DNA of 27,874 bases from Dehalococcoidales bacterium (GCA_016783105.1 JADHXF010000017.1:1-27874); one strand, 5' to 3'; shown: positions 7,862 through 15,960, counted from the first letter of the stretch. Translations and numbers: made by a program. Notes: generated from the sequence alone by a model not told the origin.

Positions 7862-8647
7862 TCACACGGCAGAGCCGGTTAACTCCTCGAGCAGGCCGGA
7901 ACAGAGATTGTTCAGCAGCGCGGACAGTGTCTTGTTGGGCAGTCTGGTAAACAGGGGGGTTATGGAAATGTTGCCGTGGTCCACTGCCCAAACGTCCGTT
8001 TTTCTGTCCTGGCTGCCGTCCTGCCTCTGCCTCACCAGCCAGTAGTAATTTCGCTTGCCGTCATTTCCCTTGGTGACGGTGTTGATATGGCTCTCGTTGG
8101 CCAGCCTGGTGACCTGAATGCGGCCGATTCTGGCCAGCGGCACGTTGGGCACGTTAATGTTAAGGAATAAATTATCTGGCGGCGGGCTGGCGTTGAGCCG
8201 TCCCGCCAGCATGGTGGCCAGCCTGGCCGCTACCTGAAAACCGGGTTCACTATCTCGTTCGGCGGAGACGGCAAGGGCGGGCAGGCCATGCAGGTAGCCC
8301 TGTAGAGCGGCGCTTACCGTTCCCGAGATGTAAATATCGTCCCCCAGGTTCAACCCCCAGTTTATGCCTGAAACGACGAGGTCAATCTTGCCTTTGATAA
8401 GGCTGCCCAGCGCGAGAAGGACGCTGTCTGACGGCGTACCCTCCACAGCGTACGTTTCCACGCCGTGAACCACCGGCTGTATCTTTCTTATTCGCAGCGG
8501 CTCCCAGAGCGTTACCGCCGTACCGGCGGCACTCTTTTCCCTATCCGGGGCGACGACCACCACCTCGGCGATGCTGGTCAGTTCCCGGACCAGTATTCGC
8601 AGGCCGTCAGCGGAAACGCCGTCGTCATTGGTTACCAAAATCTTCAT
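7862..8647 (-). CDS. surE: 5'/3'-nucleotidase SurE
   Basis: Metal-dependent nucleoside monophosphate phosphatase of the SurE family, cytoplasmic, associated with nucleotide salvage and stress survival. Motifs: KILVTNDDG at the N terminus (metal-binding Asp-Asp), VVAPDREKSAAGTAVT, and SGINWGLNLGDDIYISGTVSAALQG (metal-binding Asn and phosphate-binding loop). I chose the ATG at 8647, which gives the usual MKILVTNDDG start; the upstream ATG at 8671 adds eight residues and would lie on the other side of a candidate -10 element. The ATG at 8647 has no SD sequence, so initiation may be nearly leaderless. It is the first gene of surE-acpS-MFS. Confidence 0.93.
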   Translation of the reverse strand: MKILVTNDDGVSADGLRILVRELTSIAEVVVVAPDREKSAAGTAVTLWEPLRIRKIQPVVHGVETYAVEGTPSDSVLLALGSLIKGKIDLVVSGINWGLNLGDDIYISGTVSAALQGYLHGLPALAVSAERDSEPGFQVAARLATMLAGRLNASPPPDNLFLNINVPNVPLARIGRIQVTRLANESHINTVTKGNDGKRNYYWLVRQRQDGSQDRKTDVWAVDHGNISITPLFTRLPNKTLSALLNNLCSGLLEELTGSAV

Positions 8648-8661
8648 GGAGAATCCATAAG

Positions 8662-8690
8662 AGTTTAGCATAGGGGAAATTCAACGGCAA
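8662..8690 (-). promoter_or_regulatory. Candidate promoter for surE-acpS-MFS
   Basis: On the minus strand TTGCCG (8685-8690), a 17-base spacer and TAAACT (8662-8667). Each hexamer matches its consensus at four of six positions. Transcription would begin near 8655, leaving a leader of only about 8 bases before the surE ATG. Confidence 0.35.
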
Positions 8691-8775
8691 ACACTCGAAA
8701 ATAACGGCGTTTTTCGGCCGGGACTTGTCGACGAGATAGCTCTGTGGTAGCATAATAGTTATCATTATGAGATAT

Positions 8776-8799
8776 GGGGTGCTGGTTTTGGTGCACCCC
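8776..8799. repeat. Inverted repeat in the surE / nuo-met divergent gap
   Basis: GGGGTGC (8776-8782) and GCACCCC (8793-8799) form a perfect 7-bp arm pair with a 10-base loop. There is no T-run on either side, so it is a poor terminator; an operator or a 5' structure for the + strand operon are alternatives. A TATAAT (8834-8839) without a clear -35 lies between it and the GTG at 8852, 12 bases before that start codon. Confidence 0.35.
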
Positions 8800-8851
8800 T
8801 TACTGTTAAATGCTGGCGCTGAATATTTTTAATTTATAATATTTAGATAAC

Positions 8852-9532
8852 GTGGAGAATAAGATAAAGCTGACCATAAATGGCAAAGAGGTAAGTGGCC
8901 GCCCTGAGATGACCATCCTGGAGGTGGCCAGAGAAAACGGCATAGATATTCCGACCCTCTGCTATATCCCGGACCTGTCGCCCATCGGGGCCTGCCGACT
9001 GTGTGTCGTTGAGGTGGAAGGCTCCAGGACACTGGTCGGCTCCTGCCATACCCCGGTTGTAGAGGATATGGTGATACAAACCCACTCGCCCAAAGTGATT
9101 GCCACGCGTAGAGTACTGGTCGAGCTGATGCTGGCCAGTCACCCTGATGCCTGCCTTATCTGCGACAAGGCCAATATCTGCGAGCTGCGACGGATTGCCG
9201 CCGACCTGGAAGTGGGCCTGCCTCGCTTCAGGGCCCGCAAGCATTACTATCCGGTCGAGGATGAGAACGCACGGATGATACGCGATATGTCCAAGTGCGT
9301 GCAGTGCCGGCGGTGCGTTATAGCCTGCAAAAGTGAAAGTGGCATGCCGCTTTTCAGCATGGCGTATCGTGGTTTTGACAGCAAGGTAATTTACGGCTTT
9401 GACCAGCCCCTGGGCAGCCAGGCCTGTGACGACTGTGATGCCTGTATTGAGATATGCCCGTCGGGGGCGCTGAGAAAGGTGAGGAAAGCGGGAGAAGAGA
9501 GGGCAAATAAAGCGCTTTTTATCAAAGGCTGA
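8852..9532 (+). CDS. NuoG N-domain / HoxU-like iron-sulfur protein
   Basis: Soluble electron-transfer subunit, 226 aa, equivalent to the N-terminal part of NuoG or to HoxU of diaphorases. All cluster ligands are visible: a ferredoxin-type [2Fe-2S] set (C37, C48, C51, C65), the His-Cys [4Fe-4S] site HPDACLICDKANIC (H97, C101, C104, C110), then two ferredoxin-like [4Fe-4S] sets (C149, C152, C155, C159 and C192, C195, C198, C202). No molybdopterin or hydrogenase domain follows, so it is a wiring subunit only. The GTG start lacks an SD sequence. It leads a tight operon with NuoE-like, NuoF-like, MetV and MetF genes, which implies that its clusters pass electrons from the NuoF flavin toward MetV/MetF. 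No membrane subunits are nearby. Confidence 0.9.
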   Translation: MENKIKLTINGKEVSGRPEMTILEVARENGIDIPTLCYIPDLSPIGACRLCVVEVEGSRTLVGSCHTPVVEDMVIQTHSPKVIATRRVLVELMLASHPDACLICDKANICELRRIAADLEVGLPRFRARKHYYPVEDENARMIRDMSKCVQCRRCVIACKSESGMPLFSMAYRGFDSKVIYGFDQPLGSQACDDCDACIEICPSGALRKVRKAGEERANKALFIKG

Positions 9533-9550
9533 GCCATCGGAGATAGCAAT

Positions 9551-9991
9551 ATGGCCGGAAAAGGAGTCATAACGCCGCCCGGAGACCGGGCCGACCTGGT
9601 GGAGCGTTTAAAAGAAACGCAGCGCCGGTATGGCCATGTGCCCGAAGAGGTTATCGCGGAATTGGCAGAATCGCTGGCCATCCCGGTTCATGAGGTCTAC
9701 GGCGTCGCCAGCTTTTATTCATTTCTTTCCACAAAACCGCTGGGCAGGAACGTTATCCGGGTCTGTAAGAGCCTGCCCTGCTACCTCAAGAACGCAGAAG
9801 TGATAATGAAGGCGGTGGAGAAAGAGCTCGGGATTGTTCCCGGTGAGACGACGGCTGATAAACGTTTCTCATTCGAGCTGACCAACTGCGTTGGCCTCTG
9901 CGACCATGCCCCGGCCATGCTCATCAATCAGGATCCTCACCTTGACTTGACCCCGGAAAAGATAAAGCAAATCTTGAAATCGTACCGGTAG
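9551..9991 (+). CDS. nuoE: NuoE/HoxE-like [2Fe-2S] thioredoxin-fold subunit
   Basis: The 24-kDa-type subunit of NADH-oxidising modules, 146 aa. It has the N-terminal helical part (RRYGHVPEEVIAELAESLAIPVHEVYGVASFYSFL) and a thioredoxin-like domain whose [2Fe-2S] ligands are C72, C77 (CKSLPC) and C113, C117 (CVGLC). The protein pairs with NuoF and may act as a side cluster; in bifurcating enzymes this type of subunit also belongs to the NADH module. It starts 18 bases after the NuoG-like gene with GGAGA just upstream and ends 16 bases before the NuoF-like gene. Confidence 0.92.
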   Translation: MAGKGVITPPGDRADLVERLKETQRRYGHVPEEVIAELAESLAIPVHEVYGVASFYSFLSTKPLGRNVIRVCKSLPCYLKNAEVIMKAVEKELGIVPGETTADKRFSFELTNCVGLCDHAPAMLINQDPHLDLTPEKIKQILKSYR

Positions 9992-10007
9992 GTAAGGAGG
10001 CGAGTTC

Positions 10008-11204
10008 GTGCCGCAGCAGCGAGTGGTGCTGAAAAACTGCGATGTCATTGACCCGGAGCGAATTGATAGCTACCTGGAAACAGGCGGCTTCAAAGCTCTG
10101 GACAAAGCCCGTGGTGAAATGACCCCGGAGCAGATAACGGGAGAAATAAAAGCTTCCGGGCTGAGGGGTCGAGGCGGGGCTGGCTTTCCCTGCGGCATAA
10201 AGTGGGAGGGCGCCCGCACCGCGCCCGGCGACGCCAAATACGTTATTTGCAACGCCGATGAAGGCGAGGTGGGCACGTTCAAGGACCGTTACATCCTGGA
10301 GAAAGACCCCTTCACGCTTATTGAAGGTATACTCATTGCCGGCCAGGCCATAGGGTCGAAGCAGGGCTATATATATCTCCGTGCCGAGTACCATTATCTC
10401 CTCGACCATTTGCAGAATGCCCTCAATCAGGTGAAGCAAAAAGGGTATTTAAATGGTTTCAACCTGGAGATACGAGAAGGTGCCGGCGCCTACATCTGCG
10501 GCGAGGAGTCGGCGCTGATGGATTCCATCGAGGGGAAAAGGGGAGAGGCTCGCTATCGGCCTCCCTTTCCCACTACCTCCGGCCTCTGGGGCAAGCCGAC
10601 CATTATCAATAATGTGGAAACGCTGATGAATATCCCGCAGATTGTCCTGAACGGTGCCGACTGGTTCAGTCAGATGGGCACGGAGCGGAGCAAGGGCACC
10701 AAGGTCTTTTCCGTCAGCGGCGATGTGGACAAACCCGGCGTGTATGAAATGGTGCTGGGCAGCCCGCTGCGGGAACTCGTCGAGGAGCTGGCGATGGCGA
10801 AAAATATCAAGCTGGTTCAAATCGGCGGGGCCACGGGCCGGATATTGCCCGGTGAAAAATTAGATACCCCCCTCGCCTTTGAGGCGGTGCTGGGCGCGGG
10901 TGCCGTCACCGTCTACGACCAGAGCCGTGATGTAATCGATATTATTCACCGGACCATGGAGTTTCTGGCCGAGGAATCCTGCGGCAAGTGCACACCCTGT
11001 CGGCAGGGAACCGAAGTGATGGTGGAGGTACTGGATAAATTTCATAGAAATGAAGGCTCGCTGCGAGAACTGCAGAACATGGAGGCCCTGTCCGGTGCCA
11101 TGATGCTTTCTTCGCTGTGTGGTCTCGGGCAGGCGGCGCCAAATGCGGTGATGGACAGCCTGCAGTACTTCCGTGACGAGTATGAAAAGCGGGTCGCCAG
11201 GTAA
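10008..11204 (+). CDS. nuoF: NuoF/HoxF-like NADH-binding flavoprotein
   Basis: The 51-kDa-type catalytic subunit that takes hydride from NADH with FMN, 398 aa. Motifs seen: GLRGRGGAGFPCGIKWEGAR (NAD and FMN glycine-rich loop, residues 51-70), CNADEGEVGTFKDR (residues 81-94), GAGAYICGEESALMDSIEG (158-176), and the [4Fe-4S] set SCGKCTPC plus a distal Cys (C325, C328, C331, C371). There is no added C-terminal ferredoxin domain as in some HydB/HoxF proteins. The GTG start has AAGGAGG upstream. The stop codon overlaps the SD sequence of metV. In this operon the likely partner is a methylene-tetrahydrofolate reductase rather than complex I or a hydrogenase. Confidence 0.92.
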   Translation: MPQQRVVLKNCDVIDPERIDSYLETGGFKALDKARGEMTPEQITGEIKASGLRGRGGAGFPCGIKWEGARTAPGDAKYVICNADEGEVGTFKDRYILEKDPFTLIEGILIAGQAIGSKQGYIYLRAEYHYLLDHLQNALNQVKQKGYLNGFNLEIREGAGAYICGEESALMDSIEGKRGEARYRPPFPTTSGLWGKPTIINNVETLMNIPQIVLNGADWFSQMGTERSKGTKVFSVSGDVDKPGVYEMVLGSPLRELVEELAMAKNIKLVQIGGATGRILPGEKLDTPLAFEAVLGAGAVTVYDQSRDVIDIIHRTMEFLAEESCGKCTPCRQGTEVMVEVLDKFHRNEGSLRELQNMEALSGAMMLSSLCGLGQAAPNAVMDSLQYFRDEYEKRVAR

Positions 11205-11216
11205 GGAGGGACAAGG

Positions 11217-11894
11217 ATGAAGACGATTACCAGCAGTAAACCGATAGAAGAAGTTATGGGTTACCTTGGTAAGTGGCGCAAGGTGTATATCATCGGCTGT
11301 GGCACCTGTGCCACCATGTGCCACACGGGCGGCAAGTCTGAAATTCTGGAAATGAAGGAAAAAATCGAGGGCAGTGGTAAAAAGGTTACCGGCTGGATGA
11401 TAATTCCCACCGCCTGCGATGAGCTGACCAAGTATGCGCTGGAGGAGGAGGCGGGGCGGATAAAAGAGGCCGATTGCGTGCTGGCTATGACCTGTGCCGT
11501 TGGCGTGCAGACCATAGCCCTGCACTTAAAGGACGGCAAACCGGTATATCCCGCGTTGAACACCATGTTTATCGGCATGGAGGACAGCCCGGGACACTTC
11601 AGCGAAGTATGTATGCAGTGCGGCAGTTGCGTGCTGGGGCGGACGGCCGCCATCTGTCCGCTGGTCCGGTGCTCCAAGAGCCTGCTCAACGGGCCCTGCG
11701 GTGGTTCGGCGGGAGGCAAGTGCGAGATATCGGAAGATGTCCCCTGCGCCTGGCAGCTCATCTACGACCGCCTGGCGGAGATGGGGCGGCTTGACGAAAT
11801 GGAGGAAATCGAGCCGGTCAAAGACTGGGGTGTAAGTGTTACCGGTGGACCCCGGAAGATGGATGTGGAGACGGAGTGCACCACTACCTCATAG
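11217..11894 (+). CDS. metV: MetV-like protein, MTHFR C-terminal domain family
   Basis: MetV is the small partner of MetF in many anaerobes and is thought to relay electrons to it. This 225-aa protein shows an N-terminal Cys group (C28, C31, C35 in GCGTCATMC) and the C-terminal family signature (C132, C135, C138, C147, then CPLVRCSKSLLNGPCGG with C152 and C161, C169 and C177). Such a high Cys count fits Fe-S and/or zinc binding. The start has AAGGAGG overlapping the nuoF stop codon and the gene ends 10 bases before the preferred metF ATG, so the order MetV-MetF is tightly kept. A role as the bridge between the NADH module and MetF is inferred from operon order. Confidence 0.88.
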   Translation: MKTITSSKPIEEVMGYLGKWRKVYIIGCGTCATMCHTGGKSEILEMKEKIEGSGKKVTGWMIIPTACDELTKYALEEEAGRIKEADCVLAMTCAVGVQTIALHLKDGKPVYPALNTMFIGMEDSPGHFSEVCMQCGSCVLGRTAAICPLVRCSKSLLNGPCGGSAGGKCEISEDVPCAWQLIYDRLAEMGRLDEMEEIEPVKDWGVSVTGGPRKMDVETECTTTS

Positions 11895-11904
11895 GAGATA
11901 AATG

Positions 11905-12822
11905 ATGAAAGCCGGAACGAGACTGGAACGAATACTGGCGAGCGGCAAATTTGCCGTGACTGCGGAAGCTGGGCCGCCTAAAGGTACCAGCGCCGAGGTA
12001 ATACGAAAAAAAGGTGAACTGCTCCGCCGCTGCTGCGATGCGGTGAACGTCACCGATAACCAGACGGCCATCGTGCGCATGTCCAGCCTTGCCGGCTGCC
12101 TGCTGCTGAAGCAGCAGGGCATTGAGCCGGTGATGCAGATGGTCGTTCGCGATCGGAACCGGCTGGCGCTGCAGGGCGATGTGCTCGGCGCTGTCGCTCT
12201 TGGTATAAATAATATCCTCTGTCTTTCCGGCGACCACCAGAAGTTCGGCAACCATCCGACGGCTAAGGGTGTTTTTGATATTGACTCGATTCAGCTGCTC
12301 CAGACTCTGAAAATGATGCGTGACGAGCATAAATTCATTTCCGGAGAGGATGTATCAGGGGAAGTGCCCGTGTTCATCGGGGCCGCGGCAAATCCCTTTG
12401 CCGACCCGTTTGAATACCGGGTGAGCCGACTGGCGAAAAAGGTGAAGGCGGGTGCTGACTTCATCCAGACACAGGCTATCTACGATGTGCCCAAGTTCGC
12501 CAGGTGGATGGAAATGCTGACGGAGCGGGGTCTGGATAAAAAGGTGCACATTCTGGCCGGTGTCATTCCCATCCGGTCGGCCGGTATGGCCCGTTACATG
12601 CGCGACTACATTCCGGGCGTGACCGTGCCCGACGAAATCGTGACCCGCATGGAGAAATCGGAAGCTCCCAAAGAAGAGGGAGTGAGAACTATCCTGGAAA
12701 TCATTGAGCAACTGAAGGATATGCCCGGCGTGCACGGCATTCACATCATGGCGGTGGGCTGGGAGGATATCGTTCCCGAGATAGTGCAGAAGTCAGGTCT
12801 GATGCCGAGACCGGTGGTGTAA
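11905..12822 (+). CDS. metF: Methylene-tetrahydrofolate reductase
   Basis: Reduces methylene-tetrahydrofolate to methyl-tetrahydrofolate using an FAD-containing TIM barrel. About 305 aa, normal for stand-alone MetF. Seen: a Glu before PPKG near residue 22 (equivalent to the active-site Glu of the E. coli enzyme), NVTDNQTAIVRMSSLA, LCLSGDHQKFGNHPTAKGVFDIDSIQ (flavin contact region) and FIQTQAIYDVPKF. ATG codons at 11902 and 11905 are adjacent; I chose 11905 because AGGAG at 11893-11897 is then 7 bases away. Last gene of the five-gene operon. No carbon monoxide dehydrogenase or methyltransferase gene is in the window, so whether it works in acetyl-CoA synthesis or oxidation is not shown. Confidence 0.95.
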   Translation: MKAGTRLERILASGKFAVTAEAGPPKGTSAEVIRKKGELLRRCCDAVNVTDNQTAIVRMSSLAGCLLLKQQGIEPVMQMVVRDRNRLALQGDVLGAVALGINNILCLSGDHQKFGNHPTAKGVFDIDSIQLLQTLKMMRDEHKFISGEDVSGEVPVFIGAAANPFADPFEYRVSRLAKKVKAGADFIQTQAIYDVPKFARWMEMLTERGLDKKVHILAGVIPIRSAGMARYMRDYIPGVTVPDEIVTRMEKSEAPKEEGVRTILEIIEQLKDMPGVHGIHIMAVGWEDIVPEIVQKSGLMPRPVV

Positions 12823-12921
12823 GCTATTTCAGTTCTGCCTGAAAGCGTATTCCCCACCTCGTATTTTTTAGGCAACTGCGTTACGATGTAATCAGAACGC
12901 CTTTATTTTTGGTTCCTCTCT

Positions 12922-13962
12922 ATGAAAACGAGCGATTTTGACTATGCACTCCCACAGGAACTGATTGCGCAGACGCCGGTTGAGCCCAGGGATAACTCCC
13001 GCCTGATGGTGGTCAACCGCGCTGGCGGCTCGATAGAGCATCGCCACTTCTATGATATCGTCGACTACCTTCAGGCGGGCGACGTGCTCGTTTTTAATGA
13101 GAGCCTGGTTATACCGGCCCGACTCCACGGGCAGAAAGAGGCTAGCGGTGGCCAGGTGGAAATGTTGCTGCTACGTCGGCTGGAAGAAGGCATCTGGGAG
13201 GCGCTGGTCAGAAGGGGCAAGCGCCTTCGCATCGGCAGCCGGGTAGCGCTAACGGATTTATCAGAGGAGAGCGCTTCTTCCCGTATTATGGCCGAGATAG
13301 TTGGTCAGGGAGAGGGCGGCATCAAGGTAATCAGATTCTCCGATGAAACGTTGCTTTCCAAATTGGGTAAAGTGCCGCTGCCGCCGTATATCAATACCCC
13401 GCTCTCCCACCCCGACCGTTATCAGACGGTTTATGCGCGGGTGGCCGGCAGTGTGGCGGCACCCACCGCGGGCCTGCACTTTACGCCGGGGCTGCTCGAC
13501 AGGCTGGAAAAGAAGGGGGTGCGACTTCTTTTTGTCTGTCTGCACATCGGCCTGGACACCTTCAGCCCGGTGAGGGGAGAGGACCCGGCAAAACATCATA
13601 TCCACCGCGAGTACGGCATGGTCAGCGAGGAAGTGGCCAGCGAGCTGTCCGGGGCGAAGCGGCAGGGAAGAAAGGTTATCTGCGTCGGGACGACCACGGT
13701 GCGGATTCTGGAGCAGGTGGCGCAGCTTTATCCGCCGGAACAGCTGGCGCCGTTTGCCGACTGGGTGAGCCTGTACATCCTGCCCGGTTACCGGTTCCGC
13801 ATGGTCGATGCGATGGTGACCAATTTCCACCTGCCCCGCTCAACTTTACTCATGCTGGCAACTGCCTTTGCCGGCAAAGAATTGGTCAATCGAGCCTACC
13901 AGGAAGCCATCAATGACGGCTATCGCTTTTACAGCTTTGGCGATGCGATGCTGGTGTTATGA
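12922..13962 (+). CDS. queA: tRNA preQ1(34) S-adenosylmethionine ribosyltransferase-isomerase
   Basis: Penultimate step of queuosine synthesis: transfers and isomerises the ribosyl group of S-adenosylmethionine onto 7-aminomethyl-7-deazaguanine in tRNA, giving epoxyqueuosine. 346 aa, full length. Motifs: FDYALPQELIAQTPVEPRDNSRL at the start, GDVLVFNESLVIPARL, APTAGLHFTPGLL, CLHIGLDTFSPVRGED, CVGTTTVRILE, and the terminal NFHLPRSTLLMLATAFAG and YRFYSFGDAMLV. The last 34 bases overlap the end of the serine recombinase gene on the opposite strand, yet the conserved QueA C terminus is intact. The 99-base gap after metF holds only a weak 6-bp inverted repeat (12827-12844) and no clear terminator or promoter; SD before the ATG is poor. 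Confidence 0.95.
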   Translation: MKTSDFDYALPQELIAQTPVEPRDNSRLMVVNRAGGSIEHRHFYDIVDYLQAGDVLVFNESLVIPARLHGQKEASGGQVEMLLLRRLEEGIWEALVRRGKRLRIGSRVALTDLSEESASSRIMAEIVGQGEGGIKVIRFSDETLLSKLGKVPLPPYINTPLSHPDRYQTVYARVAGSVAAPTAGLHFTPGLLDRLEKKGVRLLFVCLHIGLDTFSPVRGEDPAKHHIHREYGMVSEEVASELSGAKRQGRKVICVGTTTVRILEQVAQLYPPEQLAPFADWVSLYILPGYRFRMVDAMVTNFHLPRSTLLMLATAFAGKELVNRAYQEAINDGYRFYSFGDAMLVL

Positions 13963-15713
13963 CACGAAAATAGCTTCTCTTCGTTCTCCAAGCCAGCCAA
14001 ATTCACTGCACAAGTTACTCCTATATGATCCATGTTCTCGGAAGGGTATACTTTGACATCGAGAATCTCGATGACCCTTACCTTTTCCTTGAACGTGGCA
14101 TTGCAGACATTTTCCAGATGCAATCTCGCTAGAGCTTCTCTTGTTTTTTCCAGGGATTGTGCATCTCTGGTTATTTTTTGTAGCGAGGCCTCCAGCTCCT
14201 CTTTTCTTTGCTGTGTCTTGAGCGCCCTTTCGCGGTATTCCGCTATCCGCCTCGTAGCTTCCTCAGCTATATAAAGCGGGCTATTGTTCTCATAAGCCTG
14301 TTGGATTCTGGTGATTCCGGATTCAGCCTGCGCTATCTGGTACTCTGCCAACCTCAAGTTGCGTTTGGCCTCACTCACGTGGCCTAGCTCGTTAAATCGA
14401 CTCATCTGCTTCAGGACGAGGTCGGGGTGGCTCAGTGCCTTTTTCACCCGGCGCCATACCGACTGGTCGATTATATCCATCCTTACCCATCTCATGTCAC
14501 AGTGTTTGGCCTTCCAGCGCATGTAGTAGCCGGGACATATATAGTAGACAAGTTTAGGGCATTTAGGGTCCTTTCTCAAGGACATCGCTCTCCCGCATTT
14601 CGGGCAAAAAACGCGCCTTCGGAAAAGGACTTCGATAGTTTGCTTTTTCAGTCTGCTTCCCTTGCGCTGGTCCAGGTTGTGGTTAGCTCGTTCCCAAAGA
14701 GTCTCTGACACAAGTAGCGGGATACTGAACTTGACATGCTCTGCGTCTGGTTTTGGTTTCCTGATTGTACGCTTAATCTCCCCTGTAATATCACCTAGCG
14801 GGCGCTCAGGGTTAGTTACATAGTGGGCTGTATTGTAAGCGTGTTTGCCAGTATAACTACGCTTCCTGACAAGGAATACAATTAGCGAAGGTGACCAGTA
14901 TTCTGCATATCTTGGCTTGATGCCAAGCCGGTTCAGTTCTTTAGCGACCCAATATGAACTCTGATTCTCGACACCTATCCAACGGAATACTCTATCTACA
15001 ACCCATGCCTCGCTACCGTAAATAACATTTCCCTCGGGATCAATCTGATCAATTTCCCACCACGCACGGAGCGTGACTCCGGACGATGGGTCAATCTCCT
15101 TTCTATATTGATAGCCGTAAGCTGGTTTACCAGCAGGTACCCACCCCTTGAGCACACGACCGATATTTCCTGCCCTATTACTTTCCCTGTTAGTTCTTAT
15201 CCTGAGCTTATTGCCGAGGGCCATAAACAAACGAGCTGCTTCACTTCCGAAGTCGTTACCCGTGGGGGCATCACCAAAGAAAAATTTGACACCATAATGA
15301 GTGCATTCCGTCTCGAAAATCATCTGGTGCAGAGGTTCTGCCGAAAGACGCCCCTGGTGTGTGAAGATTACCCCGCCAATTCTACGCTGTGCCACCAGCG
15401 TCTTTCTCAGATAGACCATTTGAGGTCTCTCCAGGTGCTCGCTAGAATCATGGTCATATAGGACATATTCGCGCGGCACTATCACTCTCATATCTTTGGC
15501 AATTCTGGCACAAGTGAGCAAATATTCCGGGAGCCGGTTATTCCTGGATTGTTCATCCAGGCTCTGTCGAATATAAGCCGCCCACCAGTGGTTTAGTGAC
15601 AGGTCACAACCTCGAACTGCAAAACACTCTTTAAACTCAGGTTTCATAGCCACTGTATCTATTAGGGCATCAAATTCGTCTTTAGTTATCGGGCTATTGG
15701 TTGTTGTCAGCAT
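13929..15713 (-). CDS. Large serine recombinase (site-specific integrase)
   Basis: A 594-aa recombinase that would integrate or excise a mobile element. Order: catalytic domain with YIRQS (Y47, R49, S51 nucleophile), a Recombinase domain (RVLKGWVPAGKPAYGYQYRKEID onward), a zinc beta-ribbon (VFCPKCGRAMSL and YICPGYYMRW...HC), a coiled-coil segment rich in Glu, Arg and Gln (about residues 440-530) and a short C-terminal domain. The ATG at 15713 has GGAAGGAGG 5 bases upstream and is preferred over the longer frame beginning at 15815, which is covered by the preceding 88-aa gene. The usual DRLxR helix appears as GRLSA (G121, R122, A125). The gene ends inside the queA 3' end, so its last residues are encoded by queA antisense, suggesting that the attachment site is there. 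Confidence 0.9.
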   Translation of the reverse strand: MLTTTNSPITKDEFDALIDTVAMKPEFKECFAVRGCDLSLNHWWAAYIRQSLDEQSRNNRLPEYLLTCARIAKDMRVIVPREYVLYDHDSSEHLERPQMVYLRKTLVAQRRIGGVIFTHQGRLSAEPLHQMIFETECTHYGVKFFFGDAPTGNDFGSEAARLFMALGNKLRIRTNRESNRAGNIGRVLKGWVPAGKPAYGYQYRKEIDPSSGVTLRAWWEIDQIDPEGNVIYGSEAWVVDRVFRWIGVENQSSYWVAKELNRLGIKPRYAEYWSPSLIVFLVRKRSYTGKHAYNTAHYVTNPERPLGDITGEIKRTIRKPKPDAEHVKFSIPLLVSETLWERANHNLDQRKGSRLKKQTIEVLFRRRVFCPKCGRAMSLRKDPKCPKLVYYICPGYYMRWKAKHCDMRWVRMDIIDQSVWRRVKKALSHPDLVLKQMSRFNELGHVSEAKRNLRLAEYQIAQAESGITRIQQAYENNSPLYIAEEATRRIAEYRERALKTQQRKEELEASLQKITRDAQSLEKTREALARLHLENVCNATFKEKVRVIEILDVKVYPSENMDHIGVTCAVNLAGLENEEKLFSCHNTSIASPKL

Positions 15714-15960
15714 CCTTGCCTCCTTCCCATGATGATGGGCGATTGAGCCAATCCAAGAGGCTCTCAAGCCTTTCTTCTCCGTTTTCGTAGGGTTTGATTT
15801 CAACCGTGATTCCACTGCGTCTTTTCCAGCTGGTGATCGCTTGCCTAACTAATTGCCTGACTTCACCTTCAGTAGCTTCAGGCTTGCCTGCAAGCTCCTT
15901 CACGACTTCAACTCCGAGAGTGTCGATCAATTTTTGTACCTGACGGTCACCTTTGGACAT
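15694..15960 (-). CDS. Hypothetical 88-aa protein coupled to the recombinase
   Basis: A small charged protein of unknown function: a helical N terminus (VQKLIDTLGVEVVKELAGK) followed by a second helix with Arg and Trp (RQLVRQAITSWKRRSG), a short beta-like stretch (ITVEIKPYE) and an acidic, Trp-containing tail. No known motif is recognised. Its last 20 bases overlap the recombinase ATG at 15713, whose ribosome binding site lies within this gene, so translation is probably coupled and the product may be an accessory or directionality factor of the recombinase. No SD sequence is seen before its own ATG. Confidence 0.6.
   Translation of the reverse strand: MSKGDRQVQKLIDTLGVEVVKELAGKPEATEGEVRQLVRQAITSWKRRSGITVEIKPYENGEERLESLLDWLNRPSSWEGGKDADNNQ

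Noticed and set aside
10860..11525. Minus-strand frame of 221 codons across nuoF/metV
   Set aside because: Lies opposite two genes with full motif sets; composition is typical of GC-rich antisense frames.
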